Source: Chloroflexota bacterium (GTDB lineage Bacteria > Chloroflexota > Dehalococcoidia > Tepidiformales > Tepidiformaceae). Taken from it: 64,000 nucleotides of DNA. The position numbers and the translations under genes are program-made. The stretch is taken from assembly GCA_026710655.1 (NCBI GenBank), contig JAPOQN010000007.1, positions 62,001 to 126,000 on the forward strand, written 5' to 3'. This document shows, piece by piece, positions 21,716 to 30,800 of the stretch (positions are counted from its first letter, which is position 1; the number at the start of each line of letters is the position of its first letter). The notes under the pieces were generated by a model, which saw nothing but the letters and a program-made list of their open reading frames with translations, did no database searches and was not told where the DNA came from.

Positions 21716-23059
21716 ATGACCGAAACCGCGAACCCCCAGAGCACGGAGTCCCCCGCCTCCGCCTGCCCCGTCGCCGCCGATATCGGCGCCGAGCTCTTCG
21801 CGCCCGGATCGCAGGAGGACTGGTTCGAGTCCTACAAGGTGCTCCACGGCGAAGCGCCCATCGCCCGCATCCCGGGCAAGGGCTGGTTCCCCGGGACCGA
21901 CGCCTTCATCGTCTCGAAGTTCGAGGACATCGCCTCCATCACCCGCGATCCCCGCTTCTTCGACCTCATCCCCGAGGACATCTCCGCCGCCGCTGCCGCC
22001 GGCTCCAGCAAGGTCGAGTCGGAGATATTCCGCGAGGAAGGCTTCGGCGATACCGTCGATGCCGCCCAGACCCTCCGCCCCACCGTCGAGCAGCACAAGC
22101 GCTACCGCATGCAGCTCTGGGACCCCTGGGTCGGCCCCGAGGGCGCCGAGCGCCACCGCGAGATGGTCACCGCCGCCGTCAACGGCCTCATCGACCGCTG
22201 GATCGACGACGGCGAGGTCGAGTTCGTCACGCAGTTCGCGGCACCCCTCCCCCAGACCGTCATCACCACCATCCTCGGCTTCCCCCTCGAGGACATGCCC
22301 ATGCTCAAGAAGATGGAGGAGGCGCAGGTCCGCCGCTTCGTCTACGGCGACGGGCCCCGCAACGAGCTCCCCGACGACATCGAACGCGAGAACGCCGCTG
22401 TCCTCGTCGACTTCCACCGCTACATCCAGTCCCAGATCGACGAGAAGCGCGCGAACCCGAAGGAGGACATGGTCTCCTTCCTCACGCAGGTCGAGTACGA
22501 GGGCCGCAAGCTCAGCGACGGCGAGATCATCAGCATCGCCGTCCTCATGCACATCGGCGGCAACGAGACCACCCAGTACGCCCTTACATCCGAGGCCCTG
22601 CTGCTCGCCCAGCATCCCGAGGTCGTCGAAGAGATGCGCGACGACCCCGGCAAGATTCGATTCTTCGTCGAGGAAGCCCTCCGCCTCTACGCCCCCACCC
22701 AGGGCGGCGCCGGCGGCCGCTTCGTCCCCGAGGACATGGAGATCCGCGGCGTCCACATCCCCAGGGGCTCCCTCCTTCACCTCCGCTTCGGCGCCGGCAA
22801 CCGCGACGCCGATCTCTGCCCCGCCCCGAGCGAGCTGCGCCTCGACCGCAAAAACCCCGGCCGCCACCTCACCTTCTCCATGGGCCCCCGCAACTGCCCC
22901 GGCCAGGGCATCTCCCGCCTCGAGCAGAACATCGCCACCGAGGTGCTCATCGAGCGGCTCGATAACATCCGCTTCGCGCCGGGCAAGAACGACTTCACCC
23001 ACCAGCCCGGCATCATGCTGGGCCTCTACGAGCTCCACCTCGAATTCGACAAGCGTTGA
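21716..23059 (+). CDS. Cytochrome P450
   Basis: The 447-residue soluble bacterial P450 has the haem-thiolate loop FSMGPRNCPGQG (cysteine about residue 394), the I-helix HIGGNETTQ with the acid-threonine pair for oxygen activation (about 280), and the EEALRL form of the K-helix ExxR. No membrane anchor is present. It would need a ferredoxin and reductase, not encoded next to it. The start ATG has AAGGAG 9 bases upstream. Its position between an aminotransferase and an acyl-CoA ligase suggests hydroxylation in breakdown of an organic acid or amine. Confidence 0.95.
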   Translation: MTETANPQSTESPASACPVAADIGAELFAPGSQEDWFESYKVLHGEAPIARIPGKGWFPGTDAFIVSKFEDIASITRDPRFFDLIPEDISAAAAAGSSKVESEIFREEGFGDTVDAAQTLRPTVEQHKRYRMQLWDPWVGPEGAERHREMVTAAVNGLIDRWIDDGEVEFVTQFAAPLPQTVITTILGFPLEDMPMLKKMEEAQVRRFVYGDGPRNELPDDIERENAAVLVDFHRYIQSQIDEKRANPKEDMVSFLTQVEYEGRKLSDGEIISIAVLMHIGGNETTQYALTSEALLLAQHPEVVEEMRDDPGKIRFFVEEALRLYAPTQGGAGGRFVPEDMEIRGVHIPRGSLLHLRFGAGNRDADLCPAPSELRLDRKNPGRHLTFSMGPRNCPGQGISRLEQNIATEVLIERLDNIRFAPGKNDFTHQPGIMLGLYELHLEFDKR

Positions 23060-23077
23060 GCCCGCAGGAGTCCCGAC

Positions 23078-24784
23078 GTGAGTGAAGCCGCTTCCGCGAC
23101 CGAGTGGACCGAGGTCGTCCCCTTTGGCGACCTCCCCGTCCGCGCCGCCTCCCGCTACCCCGATGCCGATGCCGTCATCTTCCCGGACCGGCGCCACACC
23201 TACGCCAGCCTCAACGAGGCCGCCGTCCGCGCCGCCCGCTCCCTCGCCGGGCTCGGCCTCGGCCCCGGCGACCACGTCGGCATCCTCATGCCCAACTGCA
23301 TGGACTACGTCGAGGTCATCTTCGGCGCCGCCATGCTCGGCGCCTGGGTCGTCCCCATCAACGCCCGGTACAAGGAGCACGAGCTCGCCTACGTCATCGA
23401 GAACGCCGACCTCAAGCTCCTCATCACCAGCGACCTCATCGACGAGCACGTTGACTTCGTCGAGTTGTTGCACCGCTGCCTCCCCGGCCTCGCCGAGGCC
23501 CCCGACCCCGCCGCCCTCTCCCTCCCCGCCGCCCCGAAGCTGCAGAGCGTCGTGCTGCTGGGGAGCGAGCGCGAAGCAGTCGAGCGACCGAGCGAAGCGA
23601 GCCCGAATAGAACGCATCCCGCAGGCATGCTCGACCGCGCCGTTTTCGAGGCTGCCGCCGAGGGCGTGACCGACGACGAGGTCCACCTCCTCCGCTCCCG
23701 CGTCCGCCTCCGCGACGTCGCCATGATGATGTACACCTCCGGCACCACCGCCGACCCCAAGGGCTGTCCCCTCACCCACGAGGCCCTCGTGCGAACGTCG
23801 GTCAACGCCTGCGGCGACCGCTTCCGCCTCACCGCCGAGGACCGCTTCTGGGATCCCCTGCCCCTCTTCCACATGAGCGCCATCCTCCCCCTCATCGGCT
23901 GTCTCGACTCCGGCGCCGCCTACATCACGCTCACCCACTTCAACGCCAGCCTCGGCATCTCCCAGCTCCGCGACGAACGGGCGACGGTCTGTTTCTCCAC
24001 CTTCCCGCCGATCACCACCGCCCTCCTCAACCACCCCGAGTGGGACGCCGCCGAGTTCTCCCGCATCCGCCTCATGAACAACGTCGCGCCCCCCGACGCC
24101 CTCCGCCGCATCCACGCCGCCCTCCCCACCGCCCAGCACACCAACGCCTACGGACTCACCGAGTGCGGCGGCGTCGCCGCCTTCAGCCACCCCGACGACC
24201 CCCCCGAGAAACGCCCCGTCACCTCCGGCCGCCCCCTCCCCGGCATCGAGCTCCAGATACGCGACCCCGAGACCGGCGCCCCCGTCGAGGAGCCCGACAC
24301 GCGCGGCGAGATCTGGATGCGTGGCTACTGCGTCTTCGAGGGCTACTACAAGGACCCTGTGAAGAACGCCGAGTGCTTCGACGCTGACGGCTGGTTCAAC
24401 ACCGGCGACCTCGGCGCCCTCGACGAGGATGACCGCGTCGTCTTCATGGGGCGCGTGAAGGACATGCTCAAGGTCGGCGGCGAGAACGTCGCCGCCCTCG
24501 AGATCGAGTCCTACCTGCAGACCCATCCCGCCGTGAACATCGCCCAGGTCGTCGGCGTCCCCGACGACCGCTACGACGAGGTGCCTGCCGCCTTTGTCGA
24601 GCTCGTCCCCGGCGCCGAGATCGCCCCCGACGACCTGGTCGCGCACTGTCGCGGCCGCATCGCCAGCTTCAAGGTGCCCCGCCACGTCCGCTTCGTCGCC
24701 CCCGGCGACTGGCCCATGTCCGCCACCAAGGTCCAGAAGTACCGCCTCCGCGACCAGCTCCTCGCCGACCTCGGATTCGAGTAG
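23078..24784 (+). CDS. Acyl-CoA synthetase / AMP-dependent ligase
   Basis: The 568-residue adenylate-forming enzyme activates a carboxylic acid with ATP and joins it to CoA. The P-loop is MMMYTSGTTADPKG (about residue 219), then NAYGLTECGG, and the hinge region GWFNTGDLG ... FMGRVKDMLKVGGENVAALEIE. Residues about 162-183 (GSEREAVERPSEASPNRTHPAG) are encoded by a repeat of a family seen again at 31.9 kb and interrupt the linker before the P-loop without shifting the frame. The last 11 codons, bases 24740-24772, recur at 25620-25652. The start is GTG. Substrate unknown. Confidence 0.93.
   Translation: MSEAASATEWTEVVPFGDLPVRAASRYPDADAVIFPDRRHTYASLNEAAVRAARSLAGLGLGPGDHVGILMPNCMDYVEVIFGAAMLGAWVVPINARYKEHELAYVIENADLKLLITSDLIDEHVDFVELLHRCLPGLAEAPDPAALSLPAAPKLQSVVLLGSEREAVERPSEASPNRTHPAGMLDRAVFEAAAEGVTDDEVHLLRSRVRLRDVAMMMYTSGTTADPKGCPLTHEALVRTSVNACGDRFRLTAEDRFWDPLPLFHMSAILPLIGCLDSGAAYITLTHFNASLGISQLRDERATVCFSTFPPITTALLNHPEWDAAEFSRIRLMNNVAPPDALRRIHAALPTAQHTNAYGLTECGGVAAFSHPDDPPEKRPVTSGRPLPGIELQIRDPETGAPVEEPDTRGEIWMRGYCVFEGYYKDPVKNAECFDADGWFNTGDLGALDEDDRVVFMGRVKDMLKVGGENVAALEIESYLQTHPAVNIAQVVGVPDDRYDEVPAAFVELVPGAEIAPDDLVAHCRGRIASFKVPRHVRFVAPGDWPMSATKVQKYRLRDQLLADLGFE
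23563..23620 (+). repeat. Repeat-derived insert inside the acyl-CoA ligase
   Basis: The stretch is built of GAGCGAGC, GAAGCAGTCGAGCGACC and GAGCGAAGCGAG. Its 15 bases at 23575-23589 are identical to 31919-31933 in the tandem repeat before cysK. It is translated in frame. Confidence 0.6.
24740..24772 (+). repeat. Left copy of a 33 bp direct repeat (ligase 3' end)
   Basis: It begins TACCGCCTCCGCGACCAG and encodes YRLRDQLLADL at the end of the ligase. It matches 25620-25652 at 31 of 33 positions, and the two copies bracket the lower-GC gene at 24898-25617. Confidence 0.85.
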
Positions 24785-24897
24785 GAGCGGCAAGGCCTCC
24801 ACTCTCTTCCCCGTGCCAATGGGTGCTGCGACCCGCTGTTTCCATAATGTGCTAGGGTGTCTATGCGGGTAATCGTCAAAAGCGAGGGGTTCGGGTC

Positions 24898-25617
24898 ATG
24901 ATTGCAGGTGGTGACGGCTTCAGTGAAGGTTTCAACGAGTTTCTGGCTCGCTTGCGCGAGCTGTGGGACAGTCTGCGCTCGCGCGTGCAGGGCATCCTGG
25001 CAGGCCTTCGGAAGGCTGCGTCGGCTACCCGACGCATGTTCCAACCGTTTGCTCGGGTAGGCAGGCAGCTCGCCGAGGGTGCTCAGCGGGTCTTCGCCCA
25101 CTTGGCCGACTCGTTTCGTCGAGCCTATGAGGGGTTCGTTCAGTGGAATGTTCTGAGGATTAGGAAGCATGCAGCTCACCTGCGGGGTGAACCGGATGAT
25201 CAACATCGGCATGCCAGCGCATTCCTATCCCGCGCGGCGGATGCTTTCGAGAATGCCGAGGATGAATACGACTATGTCGATGTCATCCACAGGGCGGTAG
25301 GTGCGCTGGAGAGCGTAGCTAGCGCCCGTTTGGGTTCAAAGGGGGTCAGGTTGGGCAAGGCCGTACCTCAACTCGTTAGGCGGCGCATTGTCTCTGAAGA
25401 GGAAGCCGACTTGGTACGGGACGCCTATCAACTGCGTAACGTCACTTCAGGTGTGGGTCACGGCGCGGGTGGCTGCTCCCGTCATCGAGCGGTCTGGGCG
25501 CTATTTCTGGTCCAGGCGAGCCTTGAAGTACTTTCCCGCACTGGGGGGAGGTATGGGGGTGGGGTTCAAGCTGCTGTCCCCCTTGGGGGGCTAGCGGATG
25601 CATCCGTAACACGATGA
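24898..25617 (+). CDS. Uncharacterised protein with possible HEPN/Abi-type C-terminus
   Basis: This 239-residue protein is clearly less GC-rich at third codon positions than its neighbours. The first 100 residues are basic and helical (RVQGILAGLRKAASATRRM); the last 80 contain YQLRNVTSGVGHG followed by HRAVWALFLVQASLEVL. An arginine-asparagine pair a few residues before a histidine-glycine, then a hydrophobic helix, resembles the abortive-infection C-terminal / HEPN RNase pattern, though the R-to-H spacing here is seven residues, slightly longer than canonical. The stop codon is 2 bp from the second copy of a 33 bp repeat of the ligase 3' end, so the gene looks like cargo of an insertion. The defence role is conjecture. 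Confidence 0.55.
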   Translation: MIAGGDGFSEGFNEFLARLRELWDSLRSRVQGILAGLRKAASATRRMFQPFARVGRQLAEGAQRVFAHLADSFRRAYEGFVQWNVLRIRKHAAHLRGEPDDQHRHASAFLSRAADAFENAEDEYDYVDVIHRAVGALESVASARLGSKGVRLGKAVPQLVRRRIVSEEEADLVRDAYQLRNVTSGVGHGAGGCSRHRAVWALFLVQASLEVLSRTGGRYGGGVQAAVPLGGLADASVTR

Positions 25618-25619
25618 AT

Positions 25620-25652
25620 TACGGCCTCCGCGACCAGCTCATCGCCGACCTC
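25620..25652 (+). repeat. Right copy of the 33 bp direct repeat
   Basis: It begins TACGGCCTCCGCGACCAG and, read in the ligase frame, would encode YGLRDQLIADL followed by Lys-Asn and a stop, so it is a full alternative ligase ending. No open ligase frame precedes it. Confidence 0.85.
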
Positions 25653-25707
25653 AAGAATTAGCGGAAATTCCCCCAAAACGGACGGGGTAATTCGACCGCT
25701 TTCCCCC

Positions 25708-25713
25708 TAGGCT
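25708..25713 (+). promoter_or_regulatory. -10 box 6 bases before the LuxR-type gene
   Basis: TAGGCT is followed by six bases and the ATG at 25720, the same spacing as at the immA-like, oxidoreductase, XRE, leuB and MFS genes. Confidence 0.4.
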
Positions 25714-25719
25714 TGCCCC

Positions 25720-27804
25720 ATGACCCGCAGGGGACGTGGCCGGCCGCCTTATCCCGACATCCTCACGCCCGCCGAGTGGCGCATTCTCGAGGAGGTCCGC
25801 ACCGGCTCGACCAACGCCGAGATCGCCATCAAGCTCGGCATCAGCCCCTACACGGTCAAGTACCACGTCTCCAACATCCTCGGGAAGCTGGAGTTGCGGA
25901 ACCGCCGCCAGATCGCCACCTGGCAGCCGGAGCGCGAACCCGTCCGCCTCGGCCAGCTGATCCCCGCCCGCGTCCGCGCCTTCCTGGCGCCCCTCGCCCT
26001 CCTTCCCAAGCCCCTTCTCGGTACCGCCGCCGCTGTCGCCGTCGCCGCCGTGGCCATCCCCACCGTGGTCCTCGCCGTCCTCCTCACCCGGCCCCAGGAG
26101 CCCGTGAACCTGCTCGTCTCCCCCGCCCCCGCGGCCACCCCCACCACCGCCGCAGCCGCCACCCCACCCGCCACCCCGACGCCCGCTCCCACATCCCCGC
26201 CCACCCCTACCCCCCAGCCCTCCCCGGAGCCCACTCCCGAGCCTACCGCCACCCCCGAACCGACGCCCGAACCCCCCCCCGAGCCCCCAATCGATTCCAC
26301 CCCCAACTCCCTCGGCATCCGCCAGATCCCCACAGACGAAGCCTTCATCCGCCTCGAATTCGCCCCCGGCGAACTGATCAGCGAGGAAATGGGCCCCTTC
26401 TTCCTCGATGTAGAAACGGGGGCGGTGGAGGGCTGGCAGCATGTCGCTGGGCTTGCCCTCTCGGTTTCGCCCGGCAACCGCTACGTCGCCGGGGAGGGTG
26501 CCCTTCATCACAGAGCGTCTGGTCGGACCTTTGCCTGGGATCCCGCTGCCCTCCGCCGCGTCGCCTGGAGCGGCGACAGGGTCGCCTTCCAGCGTCTGGA
26601 TGAGGAAGCAAGCGGCTCTGTTGAGTACGTGGTCTTCGACTCCTCCCTGGAGGAAGTTGGCTCGTTTGAGTCGTTCGCGGGGAGGAGCGCGGTACTGGCA
26701 GCGCTCGAACCCGGCTTCCTCTTCGAGAGCAGTTCCGGCGACCCCGACGACCCCTCACTGCTCGGGATGGGCGGCCCGGCCATCCCCCTGGAGGAGATGG
26801 CCTCGCCGGTTCGGGTGGCTCTGGTCGAGGAAGGATTTGTCCGCGTGTCTGGCCCCTCCGCGGGCGCTGCTGACGACCTCCAGACCTGCCGTGTCATCCG
26901 CTACACGTGGCCTGCCAGGGTCGTCTCGGATGTCTCGTTCCCCTGTTCCGGCTACCCGGGAATGGTCGGAACCGGAGTCCTCGTCTCTCCCGATGGCGAC
27001 TGGATTGCAGTGAGCACCCGCTCTCTGGACTGTTGCGAGCTTCTTGCCCTACCCGAGACGCACTTCCCCACCCTCTCGACTGTCTCCATCTTCGAGACGG
27101 CAACGGGCGAGGAGCGACTTCGCATCCTCGGCGGCGCCTTCCCGCTCCGCCCGGTCGCTGATCCTGGCGTCTGGCTTGCCGATGGCTCCGCCCTCGTTGT
27201 CGACACCGTCCACGGCCGCCAGATCGTTGGCCTCGAGGGAACGTGGCGCCTCCCCTTCCCCTCGGTTCTGGCAGAGGGACGCCTCCTCCCCTCCCTCGAC
27301 GACCCCACCCGGTTCATCCACGACACGGGTACGCTCGTCGACTCCAGCGGCCAGGTCCTCGCCGCCCTGGACTATGCGGAGACGGTCTCTCTGGACTTCA
27401 GGGAACATGTGGCGGGGGAGGTCCTCATCCACCAGCCTTCGGCCGTCGGGACCGCCCTCAGCGTCACGCCCTCCATCCTCCCCGCCATCCAGCTGTCCCC
27501 CTTCGACGACGACCTCATTGCTGAAGTCGTTGTCGATACCTGCTTGAACGTCCGCGCCGAGGCCACGACCGAGTCCGAGATCGTGGTCTGCCTGCCCCCC
27601 GAACGCGTCGTCGAGCTGGTCGCCCACCCGATCGACGGCTATATCGTCGAGGGCCCCTGCGTTGAGGACGACTTGTACGGGAACTGCGTCTGGGCGCACG
27701 TGCTCACCGAGGACAGCGAACAGGGCTGGGCCTACGCCGACTTCCTGCGCTGGCCCGGCACCCCCCTCGTCCCCGACCCGGACCCGCCCGCTCCGCGCGG
27801 ATAG
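25720..27804 (+). CDS. Membrane-anchored LuxR-type HTH protein with extracytoplasmic sensor and SH3-like domain
   Basis: The 694-residue protein is a one-component membrane regulator by layout. Residues about 12-70 form a LuxR/GerE helix-turn-helix (LTPAEWRILEEV, NAEIAIKLGISPYTVKYHV). Residues about 99-122 are one transmembrane helix. Residues about 135-190 are a Pro/Thr/Ala-rich spacer, as used to cross a cell wall. Then comes a 400-residue domain with repeated Trp/Asp-containing blades like a beta-propeller, and a C-terminal bacterial SH3-like domain (TCLNVRAEATTESEIVVCLP, and GWAYADFLRW at the end). The DNA-binding part would be cytoplasmic and the rest outside. There is no kinase partner nearby. 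The signal and target genes are unknown; it converges on metH. Confidence 0.82.
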   Translation: MTRRGRGRPPYPDILTPAEWRILEEVRTGSTNAEIAIKLGISPYTVKYHVSNILGKLELRNRRQIATWQPEREPVRLGQLIPARVRAFLAPLALLPKPLLGTAAAVAVAAVAIPTVVLAVLLTRPQEPVNLLVSPAPAATPTTAAAATPPATPTPAPTSPPTPTPQPSPEPTPEPTATPEPTPEPPPEPPIDSTPNSLGIRQIPTDEAFIRLEFAPGELISEEMGPFFLDVETGAVEGWQHVAGLALSVSPGNRYVAGEGALHHRASGRTFAWDPAALRRVAWSGDRVAFQRLDEEASGSVEYVVFDSSLEEVGSFESFAGRSAVLAALEPGFLFESSSGDPDDPSLLGMGGPAIPLEEMASPVRVALVEEGFVRVSGPSAGAADDLQTCRVIRYTWPARVVSDVSFPCSGYPGMVGTGVLVSPDGDWIAVSTRSLDCCELLALPETHFPTLSTVSIFETATGEERLRILGGAFPLRPVADPGVWLADGSALVVDTVHGRQIVGLEGTWRLPFPSVLAEGRLLPSLDDPTRFIHDTGTLVDSSGQVLAALDYAETVSLDFREHVAGEVLIHQPSAVGTALSVTPSILPAIQLSPFDDDLIAEVVVDTCLNVRAEATTESEIVVCLPPERVVELVAHPIDGYIVEGPCVEDDLYGNCVWAHVLTEDSEQGWAYADFLRWPGTPLVPDPDPPAPRG

Positions 27805-27809
27805 CCGCT

Positions 27810-30800
27810 CTAGACCGTGAAGTAACGGGCCTCCGGGTGGTGCACCACGATCGCGCTGGTCGTCTGCTCGGGGTGCCACTGGAACGTCTCCCCCAGCTCC
27901 ACGCCCACCCGTTCCGGCCCCAGCAACTCCGCGATACCCGTCTGCTGCTCGAGGTCCGGGCAGGCCGGGTACCCGAACGAGTAGCGCGACCCCTGGTACC
28001 CCTGCCGGAACAGCTCCCGCACGTCCGTCGCGTCCTGCCCCGCGATCCCCAGCTCCTCCCGCACGCGCTTGTGCCAGAACTCCGCCAGCGCCTCCGCGCT
28101 CTCCACCCCGAAGCCGTGAAAGTGCAGGTAGTCCCGGTACTCGTCCGAGTCGAACAGCTCCTGCGCCAGCTCCGTCGCCCGCGGACCCATCGTCACCAGC
28201 GTGAACGCCACCGTGTCGTAGTCGCCGCTCTCCCCGTCCTTGAAGAAGTCGGCGATGCAGAGCCGCCGCCCCTCGGGCTGTCGCGGGAACTGGAAGCGCA
28301 CCGGCTCCCCCGCCGGCCCCTCCCCCTCGACCTCGGGCCAGACCAGCAGGTCGTTCCCCTCCGCCCGGCACTTGTAGTAGCCGTAGACCACCTGCGGCGT
28401 CAGCAGCCCCTCCCCGATCGCGCGCTCCTGCCACCCCCGGAACACCGGCCGCACCTCCTCGTCCAGGAACGCCTCGTACTCCGCCTCCCCCCGGTCGCCC
28501 CGCTGGTACCCCCACTGCGCCCGGAAGAGCGCGACCTCGTTCACGTAGGGAAACACCTCCCGCAGCGGAATGCCCCGCACCACCCGGCTCCCCCAGAACG
28601 GCGGCGGTGGCACGGGCACGTCCCGCGTCACCGCCGACCGCGCGTATTCCTCCCGTGCCCCCACGTCCGCCTCCGCTCGCGCCGCCGCGGGTGTCGTGCG
28701 CGCGGGCGCCGGCCCCTCCCCCGCCACCACCCGCCCAAGCGTGTCCAGCCCTTCGAATGCGTCCTGGCAGTAGTAGACGTCCCCCTCGTAGACCGCCCGC
28801 AGGTCGTGCTCCACGTAGCGACGGTTGAGCGCTGCCCCGCCCAGCAGCACCGGGAAGCGCGACAACCCCCGCGAGTTCAGCTCCTCCAGGTCCTCGCGCA
28901 TTACCACCGTGCTCTTCACCAGCAGACCGCTCAGGCCGATCGCGTCTGCTTCCACCTCCAGCGCCTTCTCGATGATCGTCGCGATCGGCTGCTTGATACC
29001 GAGGTTGTCCACTGTGTAGCCGTTGTTCGAGAGGATGATGTCGACCAGGTTCTTGCCGATGTCGTGAACGTCCCCGCGCACCGTCGCGAGCACGATCCGC
29101 CCCTTCCCCGACCCCTCGACCCGGTCCATGTGCGGCTCCAGGTGGCTCACCGCCGCCTTCATCGTCTCAGCGCTCTGCAGCACGAATGGCAGCTGCATCT
29201 TCCCCGACCCGAACAGCTCGCCCACCACCTTCATCCCGTCCAGCAGGTGCTCGTTGATGATCGTGAGCGCCTCCATCTCGGCCAGCGCCTCGTCCAGGTC
29301 CCCCTCCAGCCCTCGCCGGTCCCCGTCGATGATGCGCTGCTTCAGCCGCTCGTCCACGGGTAGCGCCGCCTGCTCCTCCGCCCGTTTCGGCTTCGACTCC
29401 ACATCCTCGAACAGCGAGAGGAAGTGGATGAGCGGGTCGTAGTCCTCCCGCCGCCGGTCGTAGATGAGGTCGAGGGCCGCCTCCAGTTGGTCCTCTGGAA
29501 TACGGCTCAGCGGCCGGATCTGCCGTGCGTTGACGATTGCCGCGTCCAGCCCTGCCTCCACCGCCTCCGCCAGGAAGACCGAGTTCAGTACCCGCCGCGC
29601 CGCCGGCTTCAGCCCGAACGACACGTTCGAGACCCCCAGGATCGTGTGTGTCCCCGGAAGCTCGGTCTTCACCCGCCGGATCGCCTCCAGCGTCGCCATC
29701 GCGTCGCCCCGCAGGTCCTCCTGCCCGCCCCCCAGCGGGAACGTGAGCATGTCGAACAGCAGGTCGCCCGGCTCCATCCCGTAGCGCCCCACCGCCAGGT
29801 CGTGGATGCGGTGCGCCACGCGCAGCTTCCAGTCGACCGTGCGCGCCTGCCCCTCCTCGTCGATCACCAGCGCCACCGCCGCCGCTCCGAAACGCTTGAT
29901 CAGCGGCAGCAGCCGCGTGATCTTCCGCTCCCCGTCCTCCAGGTTGATCGAGTTCACGATCCCCTTGCCGCCGTAGAGCTTCAGCGCCGTCTCCACCACC
30001 GGCACCTCGGTCGAGTCGAACACGAGCGGCAGCGTCGCCTGCGTCCGCAGCTCCCGCCCGAAGCGCTCCATGTCCGGCGCGCCCTCGCGCCCCACGTAGT
30101 CGACCATCAGGTCGAGCACGTGCGCCCCCTCCGCCGCCTGCTGCCGCGCGAGCGCCACCGCCGCCTCCGTGTCGTCCTCCAGCAGCAGCTCCCGGAAGGC
30201 CCGCGACCCCGTCGCGTTCATCCGCTCCCCCACCACCAGGAACGAAGTGTCCTGCTCGAAGGGCACGCTCGTGTAGAGCGAGCTGCACGCCGCCTCGATC
30301 GTCTCCGGACGCGCCTTCGGCTTCGGCCGCCCAACTGCCGCGATGGCCGCCTCGAAGTGCTCCGGCGTCGTCCCGCAGCACCCTGCCGCGATACTCGTCC
30401 CCAGCTCCTCCACGAAGATGCGCTGGTAGCGAGCGAACTCCGCAGGCGAGAGCGGATAGCAGGTCTCGCCGTCGCGGATCTCCGGCAACCCTGCGTTCGG
30501 CCCGATGAATACTGGCCGCCGCGAGCTCTGCGCCAGGTGGCGCACGTGCTCCACCATCTGCTCCGGCCCGGTCGCGCAGTTGATGCCGATCACGTCGACC
30601 GTGTCGAGCGCCTCCAGCGTCGTCAGCGCGCAGGCGATGTCCGAGCCCAGCAGCATCGTGCCCGTCGTCTCGATGGTCACGCTCGCGATCACGGGTAGCC
30701 GTGTGTCCATCTCCCCGAACACGTCCTCGATCGCCCCCAGCGCCGCCTTCGTCTGCAGCAGGTCCTGGCACGTCTCGACCTTGAGCACGTCGATGCCGCC

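Noticed and set aside
21488-24802. An 1104-codon open frame on the minus strand opposite the aminotransferase, P450 and ligase genes
   Set aside because: It is the mirror of strongly biased GC-rich codons of three well recognised genes, has a Gly/Ala/Val/Glu-rich composition and no recognisable domain.
25388-25594. Frameshift in the lower-GC gene, with the second half continuing in another frame
   Set aside because: The annotated frame keeps a plausible hydrophobic helix after the RN...HG motif up to its stop, while the alternative gives no better pattern.
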